The position numbers and the translations under genes are program-made. Shown piece by piece: positions 26,515-35,763 of a DNA stretch of 64,000 nucleotides (positions are counted from its first letter, which is position 1; every line of letters begins with the position of its first letter). The stretch comes from JALYGY01 sp963800975 (GTDB taxonomy: Bacteria; Actinomycetota; Rubrobacteria; Rubrobacterales; Rubrobacteraceae): contig CAWDDB010000008.1 of NCBI GenBank assembly GCA_963800975.1, positions 806,001 through 870,000 of the forward strand. Direction: 5' to 3'. The notes under the pieces are model-generated. The model did no database searches. It was not told where the DNA came from and saw nothing but the letters and a program-made list of their open reading frames with translations.

Positions 26515-27006
26515 GTGGCAGCACTCAGAACGAAGGTCAGGGCCTACCGGGCGGAAGACGCGCCCGAGATCGTCGGGCTCTTCTACGAGACGGTTCGATC
26601 AGTGAACCGGGCGGACTATACCGAAGAACAGGTCGAGGCGTGGGCGCCGCGCGTGCCTGACGCGGGCGAATGGCACGCGCGCATGGCCGGTCGCCGAACG
26701 CTCGTGGCGGAGGAGGGCGACGAGGTGGTCGGCTTCGTCGAGCTCGAAGACGACGGGCACCTCGACATGCTCTACCTTCGCAAGGACGCCGTGGGCCGGG
26801 GCGTCGCCCGGTTGCTCTACGACGAGGTCGAACGCGAGGCCCTGACCCAGGGCCTCGGACGCATCTTTACCGAGGCGAGCATCACGGCCCGCCCCTTCTT
26901 CGAGCGGCGGGGCTTCAAAGTGGTGCGCGAACAGACGGTCTCGCGGCGCGGGGTGGGCATGACCAACTTCGTTATGGAGAAGTACCTGCGAAGTGATGCC
27001 GGCTAG
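26515..27006 (+). CDS. GNAT-family N-acetyltransferase
   Basis: A 163-residue GNAT protein, similar to YafP. Strand and cofactor motifs are seen as EVVGFVELEDDGHLDMLYLRKDAVGRGVARLLYDEVE, where GRGVA is the acetyl-CoA loop. The C-terminal half has ARPFFERRGFKVVREQ. It starts at a GTG 17 bases after the epimerase stop and may share its transcript. The acceptor is unknown. Confidence 0.85.
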   Translation: MAALRTKVRAYRAEDAPEIVGLFYETVRSVNRADYTEEQVEAWAPRVPDAGEWHARMAGRRTLVAEEGDEVVGFVELEDDGHLDMLYLRKDAVGRGVARLLYDEVEREALTQGLGRIFTEASITARPFFERRGFKVVREQTVSRRGVGMTNFVMEKYLRSDAG

Positions 27007-27065
27007 CACCGCCGCGGGTCGGCGGAACCGCTCCAGCCCCCGCCGACCTCACGTTAGATTCCTCC

Positions 27066-27729
27066 CTAGGCCTCCTCCCGCGTGGGCTCCACGGGGACCG
27101 ACGACTTCACGGAAGTCACCTTGTAGCCCGCCTCTTCGAGGCTCCTGGACCGTTCCGGTGGGGTTCGTGGTCTCGAGGCGGAGCACGATCAGGCGGTTGC
27201 TAGCCCTCGGGGCGGGCGTGAGGAAGATTCCGGCTATGTTCACCTGGCGGTCCCGGATCACGTCCGTCACGTTGGCCAGCATCCCCGGCTGGTTCGGCAC
27301 CTCGATCTCGACCCAGCTCCCGATACCGTGCGCCCCGACGAGCTCGATCAGGGTCTTCATCATGTCCGAGGACGTGATGATCCCGACCAGCTCGCCGTCG
27401 ACCACCACGGGGAGGCAGCCGATCTTGCGGTCGTAGATCTCGCGCGCCGCGTGCTCGATGGTGTCGAGCGGCTCTATCGTTACCAGATCCGTGCTCATGA
27501 TGTCCCTCAGCCGCACCCACCCGAGCGTGTCCCTCTCGCCGCCGGACCCCCGGGGCGGGCTGACGTCCCTCAGGTCCCTGTCCGAGACGAGCCCGATCAG
27601 GCGCCCCCCCTGGACCACGGGCAGGTGCCTTATCCGCATCTCCTGGCATGCGTGCCAGGCCTCGGCCGCGCTGGCCTCTGGCCCAAGGGTTACGACCTCC
27701 CGTGTCATGGCATCCCTCACCCGTAGCAT
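27066..27729 (-). CDS. CBS-pair and ACT domain protein (AcuB-like), 3' frameshift
   Basis: Two CBS domains (residues about 7-60 and 75-130; VRDAMTREVVTLG, LRDIMSTDLVTIEP) are followed by an ACT domain (WVEIEVPNQPGMLANVTDVI). AcuB-type proteins sense nucleotides or metabolites. After NPTGTV the frame runs into an odd Gly/Arg-rich tail ending at 27049. The neighbouring frame instead reads SLEEAGYKVTSVKSSVPVE and stops at 27066, which is the expected ACT ending. A one-base indel at about 27140-27170 is therefore likely. The coordinates given are for the repaired gene. Confidence 0.75.
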
Positions 27730-27801
27730 CCGCTTCCTCCTCTTCTTCGACCGGTAACCGGGCAGCTTACCACCGGGCCAAACCCCGGGATAGCCCTCCG
27801 A

Positions 27802-28911
27802 TCAACCCCAGATCCGCTCGGCTGTCTCGGCGATGGTGCGGAGCTTTCGCTCCTCGTCCTCGACGCCGAGCGCGTTGCCCACGACCGAGGTCGCGAACCC
27901 GCACTGCGGGCTCAGGGCGAGCCGCTCGAGCGGGACGAACTCCGAGGCCTCGCGTACTCGCGCTTCGAGCTCTTCCGGGGTCTCGCGCCGGCCCGACTTG
28001 GTGGTGACGAGGCCCAGAACGGCGACCTTGTCCTCCGGCACGTGGGCCAGGGGCTCGAAGCCGCCGCTACGCTCGTCGTCGTACTCGAGCATCAACCGCC
28101 CGGCGCGGATGGAGCCGAAGATGCGACGAGCCAGCGGCTCGTAGGAGCCGGCGACGAGCCAGCGGCTCCCCTGGTTGCCCCGGCAAAGGTGAAAGGCGAA
28201 GGTCACGTCCGGGTGATCCCCGATCACATAGTTGTCCAGCTCGATTCCCCGCCGCATCCAGCGGTCGAAGTCCCAGCCCCTGCCCTCGTAGAACGCGCGG
28301 GTCTTTTCGTCCAGGAGCAGCGGGTAGTGCGGCGCGTCGAGCTGGAGGTACGTGGCCCCGAGCCGCGCGAGCTCCTCGACCTCCTCGCGCAGGATCTCCG
28401 CCACGTCCTCCAGGAACTCGTCCAGGGTGGGGTAGGCCTCGCCTGACAGCTCGGGAGACCAGAGGTTGGCGTAGAGGCTCGGGCTCGGCAGCGTTACCTT
28501 GACGACGCGGTCAGTTCGGGCGCGGGCGTAGACGAACTCCTCCACGGAGAGGAAGCGCTTGCGGCGCAGCTTGTCCACCACGCCGAGCGCCGCGGGCCGT
28601 TCGATGTTCCGGTCTCCCACGGCCTCGTCGCCGTGCCAGTCTCCCCACAGCCACGCGTCCAGGTCGTGCTCCCCGAAGCCATCGACCGCGTCTACCATCT
28701 GGCTCTGGAAGGATTCGCGGCGCATCTCGCCGTCGGTGAGGACCCGAAGACCAGCCCGCTCCTGCAACGAGATGGCCCAGTCGACCGCCCGATCCTCGGC
28801 GCGCTTGAACTCGGGGACGGAGATACCGCCTCTCTCGAAACGGCGCCTCGCCTCCAGGAGCTCGGGCGGGCGCAGGAGGCTCCCGACGACGTCGGCGCGG
28901 GCGGCGATCAT
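27802..28911 (-). CDS. MetE C-terminal-like methyltransferase (methionine synthase II family)
   Basis: A 369-residue TIM-barrel protein of the cobalamin-independent methionine synthase C-terminal family. The zinc ligand set is visible as FHLCRGN (His and Cys), LMLEYDD (Glu) and LSPQCGF (Cys). The LGATYLQLDAPHY segment is typical. It lacks the MetE N-terminal barrel, so it is a stand-alone archaeal-type form whose methyl donor is uncertain. Its ATG overlaps the preceding small gene by four bases. Confidence 0.85.
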   Translation of the reverse strand: MIAARADVVGSLLRPPELLEARRRFERGGISVPEFKRAEDRAVDWAISLQERAGLRVLTDGEMRRESFQSQMVDAVDGFGEHDLDAWLWGDWHGDEAVGDRNIERPAALGVVDKLRRKRFLSVEEFVYARARTDRVVKVTLPSPSLYANLWSPELSGEAYPTLDEFLEDVAEILREEVEELARLGATYLQLDAPHYPLLLDEKTRAFYEGRGWDFDRWMRRGIELDNYVIGDHPDVTFAFHLCRGNQGSRWLVAGSYEPLARRIFGSIRAGRLMLEYDDERSGGFEPLAHVPEDKVAVLGLVTTKSGRRETPEELEARVREASEFVPLERLALSPQCGFATSVVGNALGVEDEERKLRTIAETAERIWG

Positions 28912-29177
28912 CCGAGACGCTCGTAGTCGCGCTGGGAGACCACCGACAATACCGATCCATCGTGGCGGGTGAAGCCGTCCTCATCCAGAAAGAAGATGTG
29001 CGTCGCGGGCACGCTTACGTCGGCGGTGTGGACCTCGCCCCACTCGAGCCAGACCTCCTGCTCGCCCGTGGTCTCGTCCGCGAGAGCGCCAAGCGACCTG
29101 TCCCGCTCGCTCGCTATGACCACGGCGTCGTCGCTGTACTCCTGCCGGATCTCTTCGAGCGCCTGCTTGAGGTCCAT
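28908..29177 (-). CDS. Conserved-looking small hypothetical protein
   Basis: An 89-residue acidic protein (DLKQALEEIRQEYSDDAVVIASERDRS ...). It has no membrane segment. GGAGAGGA-like bases precede the ATG. Its stop overlaps the start of the MetE-like gene by four bases, which implies translational coupling and perhaps a linked function. No family is recognised. Confidence 0.6.
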   Translation of the reverse strand: MDLKQALEEIRQEYSDDAVVIASERDRSLGALADETTGEQEVWLEWGEVHTADVSVPATHIFFLDEDGFTRHDGSVLSVVSQRDYERLG

Positions 29178-29290
29178 CCTCTCTCCTTGACGCCGGCCTG
29201 CGCCTACAGTCTACCGTGACCACCCGTCCGCGAGGCCACGGGTACCGCGAGAAGAAGATCGGAAACCGGCCACGCTCGAACCGTCGGCAG

Positions 29291-30008
29291 CTACAGGTTG
29301 CTGGCGATGTCTTCGAGGTGCTCCACCATCGCCGCCTGCGCCGCCACCTGGTCGTGGCGCAAAACAGCCTCGAGGATGCGACGGTTGCCCTCGAGGGAGA
29401 TCTCCGACCGTTCGGTAGAGCGGAACATTCGCGCCTGCGAATCCTCGAGCAACCCGTCGATAACCTCCATGATGCGCACCACGACCGTGTTGTGCGTAGC
29501 CTGGGCGAGCAGGTCGTGGAACTCCGCGTCCTCCTCGGCCCCGGATCTGCCCTCCGCCACGCGCGCTTCCTGGCGGCGTATGACGTCCTCGAGGCGCCGC
29601 ATATCTTCGGGCGTGGCGCGCTCGGCCGCCGCCCGCGCCATCTGCGGTTCGAAGAAGAGCCTCGCGTCCATCAGCTCCCCGCGAAGGTCCCCGCGCAGGT
29701 GCTCCATCCCGTTGAGCACGCTCGCGATCGGGGCCACCAGGTGTTCGACCGTGATCTCCCGCACGTAGTTGCCGCCGCCGTGGCGACTCTCGACCAGACC
29801 AGATACCTCGAGCTGGCGTATGGCCTCCCGTATAACGGCGCGGCCTACCTTGAACTGCTCGGCGAGCTTGCGCTCCGAAGGCAAGGCCTGGCCAGGCCTC
29901 AAGCTCGCCGCTGGCGATCAATTCGCGAATCCTCGCCGCCACCTCTTCGTAGAGCTTGATGCGCCTGATCGGCTCTATCGCAGGTTCGGTAGCCTCGGTT
30001 GGCTTCAT
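29291..30008 (-). CDS. FadR-family (GntR) transcriptional regulator with a frameshift
   Basis: Two frames join into one FadR-type regulator of about 238 residues. The first 36 residues (IKLYEEVAARIRELIASGEL) begin the winged helix; the second frame continues RPGQALPSERKLAEQFKVGR, VIREAIRQLEVSGLV and GGGNYV. The C-terminal FCD domain carries the metal-ligand pattern (EFHDLLAQATHN). The break is at about 29891-29900, where one extra G separates the frames. This class normally binds a short TGGTnnnACCA palindrome and responds to organic acids. Matching sites occur at 30287 and 30457. Confidence 0.75.
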
Positions 30009-30080
30009 GCCACCAGTGTAACACCGCCACCCTTTGTTTCACCTTCTCGACTACGCCCGAGAAAGCACGGAGTGAGCCGC

Positions 30081-30263
30081 CTACTTGTAGTGCTTCCGGT
30101 CGGTGAGCCGCGGGCCGCTGCCCCTGCCAGGGGAACCCTTGCCCGTCCTACGAAACGGCTGTGCACCGGGCGTCAGCGCGTTGGTGAGCGTCCTCAAGAC
30201 CACCGTCCAGCCCTCCCGGCCCATCGGCTTGTTCGTGCTGAAGATCGTCCTCAACGTTTTCAT
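30081..30263 (-). CDS. Possible small basic protein
   Basis: A 60-residue, strongly basic frame (MKTLRTIFSTNKPMGREGW ... RRTGKGSPGRGSG). A weak ribosome site (GAGAGG, about 11 bases away) precedes the ATG. An operator-like palindrome lies just upstream at 30287. No family is recognised, and it may not be expressed. Confidence 0.3.
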   Translation of the reverse strand: MKTLRTIFSTNKPMGREGWTVVLRTLTNALTPGAQPFRRTGKGSPGRGSGPRLTDRKHYK

Positions 30264-30286
30264 ACTCTTGCCTGCCTCTCGTATAT

Positions 30287-30297
30287 TGGCATGACCT
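30287..30297. promoter_or_regulatory. FadR-type operator-like palindrome
   Basis: TGGCATGACCT resembles the TGGTnnnACCA operators of FadR/PdhR/LldR-type regulators, with one mismatch in the left arm. It is about 280 bases upstream of the FadR-type gene and 25 bases upstream of the small ORF. Confidence 0.35.
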
Positions 30298-30428
30298 CTT
30301 TGTCAGAGACCATTATAACGATCATGTAGCAAGGCTCAAACAAAGATGTAGCAAAATATGAGAAACCTATCACAAAGTGGCGTTGTATCGGTATCTGGGC
30401 GGACGAGAGCGTGGTAGCCATGTTCCGC

Positions 30429-30457
30429 TTGACACAAATTAGCGCCCTGTGTATGGT
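30429..30457 (+). promoter_or_regulatory. Sigma-70-type promoter for the transporter gene
   Basis: A consensus -35 TTGACA (30429-30434) is separated by 17 bases from TATGGT (30452-30457), a near-consensus -10. It points toward the plus-strand transporter gene starting at 30709, leaving a leader of about 245 bases. An operator-like palindrome overlaps its end. Confidence 0.6.
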
Positions 30458-30467
30458 GGTATGACCT
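30457..30467. promoter_or_regulatory. FadR-type operator overlapping the promoter
   Basis: TGGTATGACCT fits the TGGTnnnACC pattern bound by FadR-family regulators. It begins at the last base of the -10 element and covers the likely transcription start, as expected for a repressor site. The FadR-type gene at 29291-30008 is the obvious candidate regulator. Confidence 0.5.
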
Positions 30468-30708
30468 GTTGAAAAGGGGATAGGCAGAGAAGGGGCGGTG
30501 AAGAAGATCGGCAACGGAGGGTCGCCGCTCGTCGGCGTCCGCAACACGAGCCCTTTCGGGGCGCGTTTGGGGGTGTGTGAGGTGCTCGCCCGTGACCCAA
30601 GGGCGAGCCCCGAAGCATCCTTGCTTAGGTCTGCCGGGTCAGCGGGGGGTCTGGGCATGATCGCTGGCGCCGTTGGCACTGATCTGTTGGGGACGAAAGG
30701 AGATCTTG

Positions 30709-32216
30709 GTGGACACGTCTAGGGGTGGGGCGTCCGGGGGAACTACCGAGCAGGTACAGGAAGAAAGGCTATGGCACGCGGGTCGGGAGGAGCCGATGCC
30801 GATAAGGGAGCTACCTGAGGCGCCGGCTTCCTTGCACATCCTCGGTCCCGGCATGCTCCTGGCGGCGCTTGGCGTGGGTCTAGGCGAGACGTATCTGTGG
30901 CCGCGGCTCGTCATCCTCTTCGGGCCGGAGATCCGTTGGCTCTTCTTCATCGGGGTTACCCTGCAGGCTGTCGTCATGCTGGAGATGGCCCGCTGGGCGA
31001 CGGCCACAGGCGAGAGCATCTTCTTCGGGGCTTCCCGTCTGTGGCGGCCGATAATGTGGCTGTTCTTCGTCATAGCCATATTGGTCTACATCTGGCCAGG
31101 CCACGTGGCGCTCGGGGCCCAGGCGTTCGAGAGCATGACGGGTATTAGCTGGTATATTTCGGCCGTAGTCGGACTGATCCTCATCGGCGTCATAATCTCC
31201 TTCGCGAAGATCGTCTACAACGTTGTCGAGGCGATCTTATCGACCCTCATCGGCGTCCTCGTGGTCGGGTTCCGCGATCGTAGCGGCGCTGGTGGGTAAC
31301 CTGGGGTTCGTGTGGACTACTATCACGGGTCTGTTCGCCTTCGGGTACGTGCCGGAGGGCGTACTGAGTGGTCCACAGGCCGCTGACGCTCTTCCCGCTG
31401 ATCGTGGGTGCCCTCGCCTTCGCCGGTCCTTCGGGGATGCAGCAGATGTGGTACACGCTCTGGCTACGCGACAAAGGCGCCGGCATGGGCACGTACATCC
31501 CCAGGATCAGGGGCTTGACCCACCTCGAGGAAGAGGAGTCCATACCCGCCCGGGGCTTCATGTTCGACACGGAGGACCCCGAGAACATGCGGCGGTGGAA
31601 GGGCTGGCGGCGCTGGGTGCACTTTGACGCCTGGGTGCTGTTCTGGGGCATAACGATGGTGACCACGATCATCTACACGGTGCTCGCGCAGAGCGCGGTG
31701 CAGATCAACCCCGGTGTCAGGGCCTCCATCCTGGCCGACGATCAGGGGGCCACGCTAAACGGCATGGCCGGCGCCTTCGCCGCGGCGGGCGGGGCGTTCA
31801 TGGGGGGCGTGTTCTTCATCTTCATCGCCGTTATCGGCTGGAAGATGACCTTCGGCATCTTCGACGCCTTCTCCCGCGGGCAGGCGGACATGACGTACTA
31901 CTTCGTCCGTCCTACGCGGCGCTTCGGGTTCAGCAAGCTCTACTTCGCGTTTCTGTGGTTCGTGATCCTGTTCGGTATCGCCATGCTGTTCGTCACCGGT
32001 GAGGAGGACGGCCCCGCCGCGATACTCGACATACTCTCGGTGCTCTCGACCTTCGCGATGGGCGCGTACTGCCTGCTGCTGCTGGGGACCAACAACCTGC
32101 TCCTGCCGAAGCAGATACGCCCGGGGATAATCACCAACATCTTGCTGCTCTTCGCGGCGTTCTTCTACCTCGGGGCGTTGGCCTACAGCTACTTCGCCTT
32201 CGGGGCCATCATCTAG
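30709..32216 (+). pseudogene. Multi-span transporter (Nramp/APC-like) broken by two frameshifts
   Basis: Three frames combine into one integral membrane protein of about 500 residues. Frame one (GTG at 30709, AGGAG 6 bases before) has LHILGPGMLLAALGVGLGE and ends near LIGVLVVG. A second frame then reads AIVAALVGNLGFVWTTITGLF. A third continues LTLFPLIVGALAFAGPSGMQQMWY to the stop. Breaks are at about 31266-31275 and 31365-31372. The first span and the Gly-x-Gly-Glu motif recall Nramp-type carriers, but the substrate is not assured. It may be an intact gene with sequencing errors. Confidence 0.6.
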
Positions 32217-32255
32217 GTTCGGGAAAGGCGTAGCAGGTGCGCATGTTGCAGGTGG

Positions 32256-32721
32256 TTGAAGATACCAGGGATGGTGACGGGCCTCGTCGCCGGCCTACTG
32301 GTGGGGGCGCTGGCCGCGTTCGTCGGCGCCCCCGCCGGCTACATCATCGTCGCGGCCCTCGGGCTCGGCATCCCACTGGCGATCTTCGGCATAATCTACG
32401 ACGTGCTACTGGATGCGGGCAAGCTCAGCTTCGGCTACGCAGCCCCGAGCGCACTCTACGGCGTCCTGACCTTCCCGATAGCACGCCTGGTGCAGGAGCT
32501 ACTGCTGAACGGCGATCTTCGGCCAGGGAATCACCCTCCAGCTGGAAGCCAACGTGCTGCAGTTCCTGGTCTATCAGGGGATCATGGGCTTCGCCTACGG
32601 CATCGGCTTCTTGATGATCCACGGCCAGATCATCGAGGTGAGCGCCTGGCGTGAGTACCGGAAACAGACCAGAGAAGAGCGCGGGAGCAAACGGCCCCAG
32701 GCCGCCGAGAAGCAGGCATAA
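32256..32721 (+). pseudogene. Small membrane protein with a frameshift
   Basis: About 155 residues once repaired. The first frame (TTG at 32256) has three hydrophobic segments (VTGLVAGLLVGALAAFVGAP, YIIVAALGLGIPLAIFGIIY). After LLLNGD the frame shifts at about 32513, and the other frame continues IFGQGITLQLEANVLQFLVY and ends in a charged tail (REYRKQTREERGSKRPQ) at the TAA of 32719. It follows the transporter by 39 bases and may be its accessory subunit. No family is recognised. Confidence 0.5.
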
Positions 32722-32794
32722 TCCCTCCCCCACGCCATCCCGACTGCTAGAATGTATCGGATATTGCAGATTCGGTGAGGGAGCGAGAGACCGC

Positions 32795-33091
32795 ATGGTA
32801 CTGACCGTTACCGGCTACGGGGCAGGGATCACGGAGGCTTACGTCGCCGGGCGGGTAGAGCGCCTCAAGCGCATGTTCGCCTCCGAGCCCGATGTCAGCG
32901 TGCGCTTCGACACCGATGGCGACGGCGTAGTCGCCGAGGTGGTGGTCCCGATCCGGGGCTACCGTACGCTGAAGGCTTGCGGCAAAGGGGAAAACGCCCC
33001 AATCGCCCTGGACAAGGCCGTCAAGAAGCTGGAGTGGAAGTACAAGCTGTTCTGGACAAGAGGCAGCTTCCGCTTCGGCGACTGCTGTTAG
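32795..33091 (+). CDS. Small HPF/RaiA-like protein
   Basis: A 98-residue protein. The pattern TVTGYGAGITEAYVAGRVERLKRMF, a beta-strand pair (VSVRFDTDGD, VVAEVVVPIRG) and IALDKAVKKLEWKYK matches the single-domain ribosome hibernation factor fold (sigma-54 modulation protein). It lacks the long C-terminal domain. The ATG at 32795, with GGAGCGAGAG upstream, is preferred. It ends in CC, which is unusual. Assignment is by pattern only. Confidence 0.5.
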   Translation: MVLTVTGYGAGITEAYVAGRVERLKRMFASEPDVSVRFDTDGDGVVAEVVVPIRGYRTLKACGKGENAPIALDKAVKKLEWKYKLFWTRGSFRFGDCC

Positions 33092-33231
33092 TTAGCACTT
33101 TCGGCTTCGCCTTCGCTCGTCAGCGGCCTTGGGCCTGCGCGGCCCTCGCTTGTCAGCCCGCTTCGCCTCTCGCTTTAAGGGCTTTCCCGCCTGGCTTGGC
33201 CCGATAGACTGCGTGCTGTAGGGAGGAAGAA

Positions 33232-33255
33232 GCGGGCGGGGATGTCCCCGCCCGC
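33232..33255. terminator. GC-rich hairpin between convergent genes
   Basis: An 11-bp perfect stem (GCGGGCGGGGA with its complement) around a 2-base centre lies between the plus-strand HPF-like gene and the end of the minus-strand oxidoreductase operon. It probably terminates both, although there is no T-run. Confidence 0.5.
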
Positions 33256-33287
33256 TCTCTGGGTAGCCTATGTCGTCTTGAGGACCC

Positions 33288-34472
33288 TTATTGCCCTGCT
33301 GAGGGGAGCGCCCAGGGGTACTCGCTCAGCTCGTTGTCGTCGCGCCAGGGCTCGTAGGGGTCGTCGGCCACGTCTTTGAGCTCCTCGTGGGCGTGGCCCG
33401 GGGTGCCGATCCATGATGCGTTCTCGCGCTCGACGTTGCGGTTGCGGACCTTCGGCATGTCGCTGGTAATATTGATCGGGCCGCCGTAGGAGAAGGCGAC
33501 GACGGTTGGGATGACCCACTGCTCCCACATCTCGTCCACCTTCTTCTGGAAGTAGGTGTAGTCCTGGTTCTTGAAGTGGGCAAAGCGGCCCTGCTTCTCC
33601 AGGTACTCGCGCACCGGCTTCCGCATACGCTTGCCCTCGGCGATCTGCTTGGTGACGCCGGTGAGCTTGAGGACGCCCTCCTTGATCTCGTAGAGCGGGT
33701 AGATGCCCGTCTCGATAGCGAGCTTGCCGAGCTCGTTGGAGTGCTCGGGGTCGTAGTGCCAGCCCTTGGGGCAGGGGTCGAGCACGTGCATGTAGGTCGG
33801 ACCGCCAGCGCTCAGGGCGGCGCGCACCTTGTCCATCATGTCGACCGGGATGGCCGGGGTGCCCGAAGCGATGTACTTGGTGTCGGGGTGGCCTGCGGCC
33901 AGCATGCCGGGGACGTTCTTCTTCCACCGGCGCTGCATGATGCGGTGCTTCTTGCCCGGGGGGCTGAAGGTGGTGACCGCGCCCCAGGGGGTCTGCCCCG
34001 AGGTCTGGATGTCGGTGTTCGCGTAGCTCTCGTTATCGTAGAGGAAGATCAGGAGGTTGTACTCGACGTCGGTCAGCGCCGCGCTGATAGCGGCTAGGCC
34101 CATGTCGGCGCCGCCGCCGTCGCCGCAGAACGCTATCACGTTGATCGGTTCGTCCTTGATCTTGCCCTTCTTCATGAGGGACTTGAGCCCGGCGGAGGTA
34201 CCGACCGCCGAGGAGCCCGCGGCCCCGAGCTGGGTGTGCATCCAGGGCACGACCCACGGGGTGCTCATGTAGGTGGTGTTGGCCACGTACATGCAGCCCG
34301 TCGAGCCGGTCACTATGGTGCGCGGACCGGCGGCCTTCGCCATGAGCCTCATGGGCAGGGCAGATAGACACCCCTGGCAGGTGCGGTGCCCGGACTGATA
34401 GAACTCCTCCTCGGGAGCCTTCTTTATAGACTTGATCGGATCGAGCTTGAGCGCTCGTCCAGGGGCCTCCAT
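33288..34472 (-). CDS. 2-oxoacid:ferredoxin oxidoreductase, beta (TPP) subunit
   Basis: A 394-residue TPP-binding subunit. It has the iron-sulfur cysteines RTCQGC near the N-terminus and a later STGCMYVA. The TPP/Mg motif GDGGGADMG is followed by the NESYANTDIQTSG loop, and a fourth cysteine is in LDPCPKGW. It is about 80 residues longer at the C-terminus than typical beta subunits. The ATG at 34472 is chosen; GTG at 34478 has better spacing to GAGGAG. It lies 59 bases after the alpha gene and completes the enzyme. Confidence 0.92.
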   Translation of the reverse strand: MEAPGRALKLDPIKSIKKAPEEEFYQSGHRTCQGCLSALPMRLMAKAAGPRTIVTGSTGCMYVANTTYMSTPWVVPWMHTQLGAAGSSAVGTSAGLKSLMKKGKIKDEPINVIAFCGDGGGADMGLAAISAALTDVEYNLLIFLYDNESYANTDIQTSGQTPWGAVTTFSPPGKKHRIMQRRWKKNVPGMLAAGHPDTKYIASGTPAIPVDMMDKVRAALSAGGPTYMHVLDPCPKGWHYDPEHSNELGKLAIETGIYPLYEIKEGVLKLTGVTKQIAEGKRMRKPVREYLEKQGRFAHFKNQDYTYFQKKVDEMWEQWVIPTVVAFSYGGPINITSDMPKVRNRNVERENASWIGTPGHAHEELKDVADDPYEPWRDDNELSEYPWALPSAGQ

Positions 34473-34531
34473 AACCACTTCTCTTGATCTCCTCTCTTTG
34501 TTTGTTCCCTTGTCTCTAGTCCTTTTCCTGG

Positions 34532-35752
34532 TTACTGGCGAACGCCGATCCAGCTGACGACGGGTACGTCCTCGCCCTCGCCGGCCCTCTGGGTAAGGTC
34601 CGCCATCTCGTCCATCATCTCCGGGGTTAGCTCGCGACCACCCAATCCCCCGATGAAATTGACCATGCGCGGCCTCTTCTCGGCGGCGTAGAGCGCCGCT
34701 CGCAGGTCGGTGAACAGGACGCCGCCCTGCTGCGGCGAGCCGTACGCGTAGGCGCGGTCGACGACGCCGACGGCCTTGAAGCGACCCAGGACCTCCGCCA
34801 GCTCTTCGCCCGGGAAAGGACGGAACCACTTCAGGCGGACGAAGCCGACCTTCTCGCCACGCTCGCGCAGCCGGCGCACCATCACCTTCGCGGGCAAGCC
34901 GAGCGAGCCCATCCCCAGGAGCACGTACTCGGCGTCCTCGGTCATGTACTCCTCGAAGAAGGGATTGTCGCCGCCTCGGCCGAACAGCTCCTTGAAGTCG
35001 TTGTGGGCCTCCCAGATCACGTCCTTGACCTGCTTCGCGGCCTCATCCGTCTGCTTGCGGATCTCCATTACCCAGTCCTCGTTGGCCTGGGGGGCTATGC
35101 TGATGGGGTTGTCCGGGTGCAGCACCCGGTTGCCCAGATCGTACGGCGGCAGGAAGGCGTCCACGCTCTCCTGGTCGGGGATCTGAAGCAGCGCCTGCGA
35201 GTGCGTGATGAACGCGCCGTCCACGCCGAGCCCGACGGGCAGGGAGACCCTGCTGTCCTCCGCGACGCGGTAGGCCATTAGCGTCGCGTCGAAGCACTCC
35301 TGGGCGTTTTCCACCCAACAGAGCTGCCAGCCGAGGTCCCTTACGCACAGGGCGTCGTTGTGCTCGACGCCGAACGCCCCAGGGTCATCCAGGGCCCTGT
35401 TGCCGATCATGGCCACGACGGGCAGCCTCAAGGAGGGCGTGACCGCGTTGGACTCCATCGCGTACATCCAGCCCACGCCAGATGAGCCTACGAATACGCG
35501 GGCGCCGACCGAGGAGGCGTGCTTGCAGATCTCGAACTGGGAGTGCTCGCCCTCGGCGACGATGTACTCGCACTCGAGCTCGCCGTCGGCGATAAGCTTC
35601 GCGACCGCCTGCATGACGCCGTCGTAGGGCCGTATCGGGTAGGCAGACGTCACCTCGACGTCGGCCAGCTTCACGGCCTGGGCGACGGCCTGCGTGCCGG
35701 TCATGAGCTTCTCTTCTTGCTTTACCTCGCGCCTAGTCTCCTGAGTGGTCAT
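34532..35752 (-). CDS. 2-oxoacid:ferredoxin oxidoreductase, alpha subunit (oxalate-oxidoreductase-like)
   Basis: A 406-residue alpha subunit. The substrate motif that is YPITP in pyruvate enzymes reads AYPIRPYDGVMQ here (Arg at 41). Further on is IGNRALDDPGAFGVEHND, giving Arg119, Asp122 and Phe127. In the crystal structure of Moorella oxalate oxidoreductase, as I recall it, the substrate-binding and switch-loop residues are Arg31, Arg109, Asp112 and Phe117. All four match here with a constant offset of ten. The positively charged pocket suggests oxalate or a related dianion instead of pyruvate. It starts 12 bases after the gamma-delta gene. Confidence 0.88.
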   Translation of the reverse strand: MTTQETRREVKQEEKLMTGTQAVAQAVKLADVEVTSAYPIRPYDGVMQAVAKLIADGELECEYIVAEGEHSQFEICKHASSVGARVFVGSSGVGWMYAMESNAVTPSLRLPVVAMIGNRALDDPGAFGVEHNDALCVRDLGWQLCWVENAQECFDATLMAYRVAEDSRVSLPVGLGVDGAFITHSQALLQIPDQESVDAFLPPYDLGNRVLHPDNPISIAPQANEDWVMEIRKQTDEAAKQVKDVIWEAHNDFKELFGRGGDNPFFEEYMTEDAEYVLLGMGSLGLPAKVMVRRLRERGEKVGFVRLKWFRPFPGEELAEVLGRFKAVGVVDRAYAYGSPQQGGVLFTDLRAALYAAEKRPRMVNFIGGLGGRELTPEMMDEMADLTQRAGEGEDVPVVSWIGVRQ

Positions 35753-35763
35753 CTCCCGTCCCC

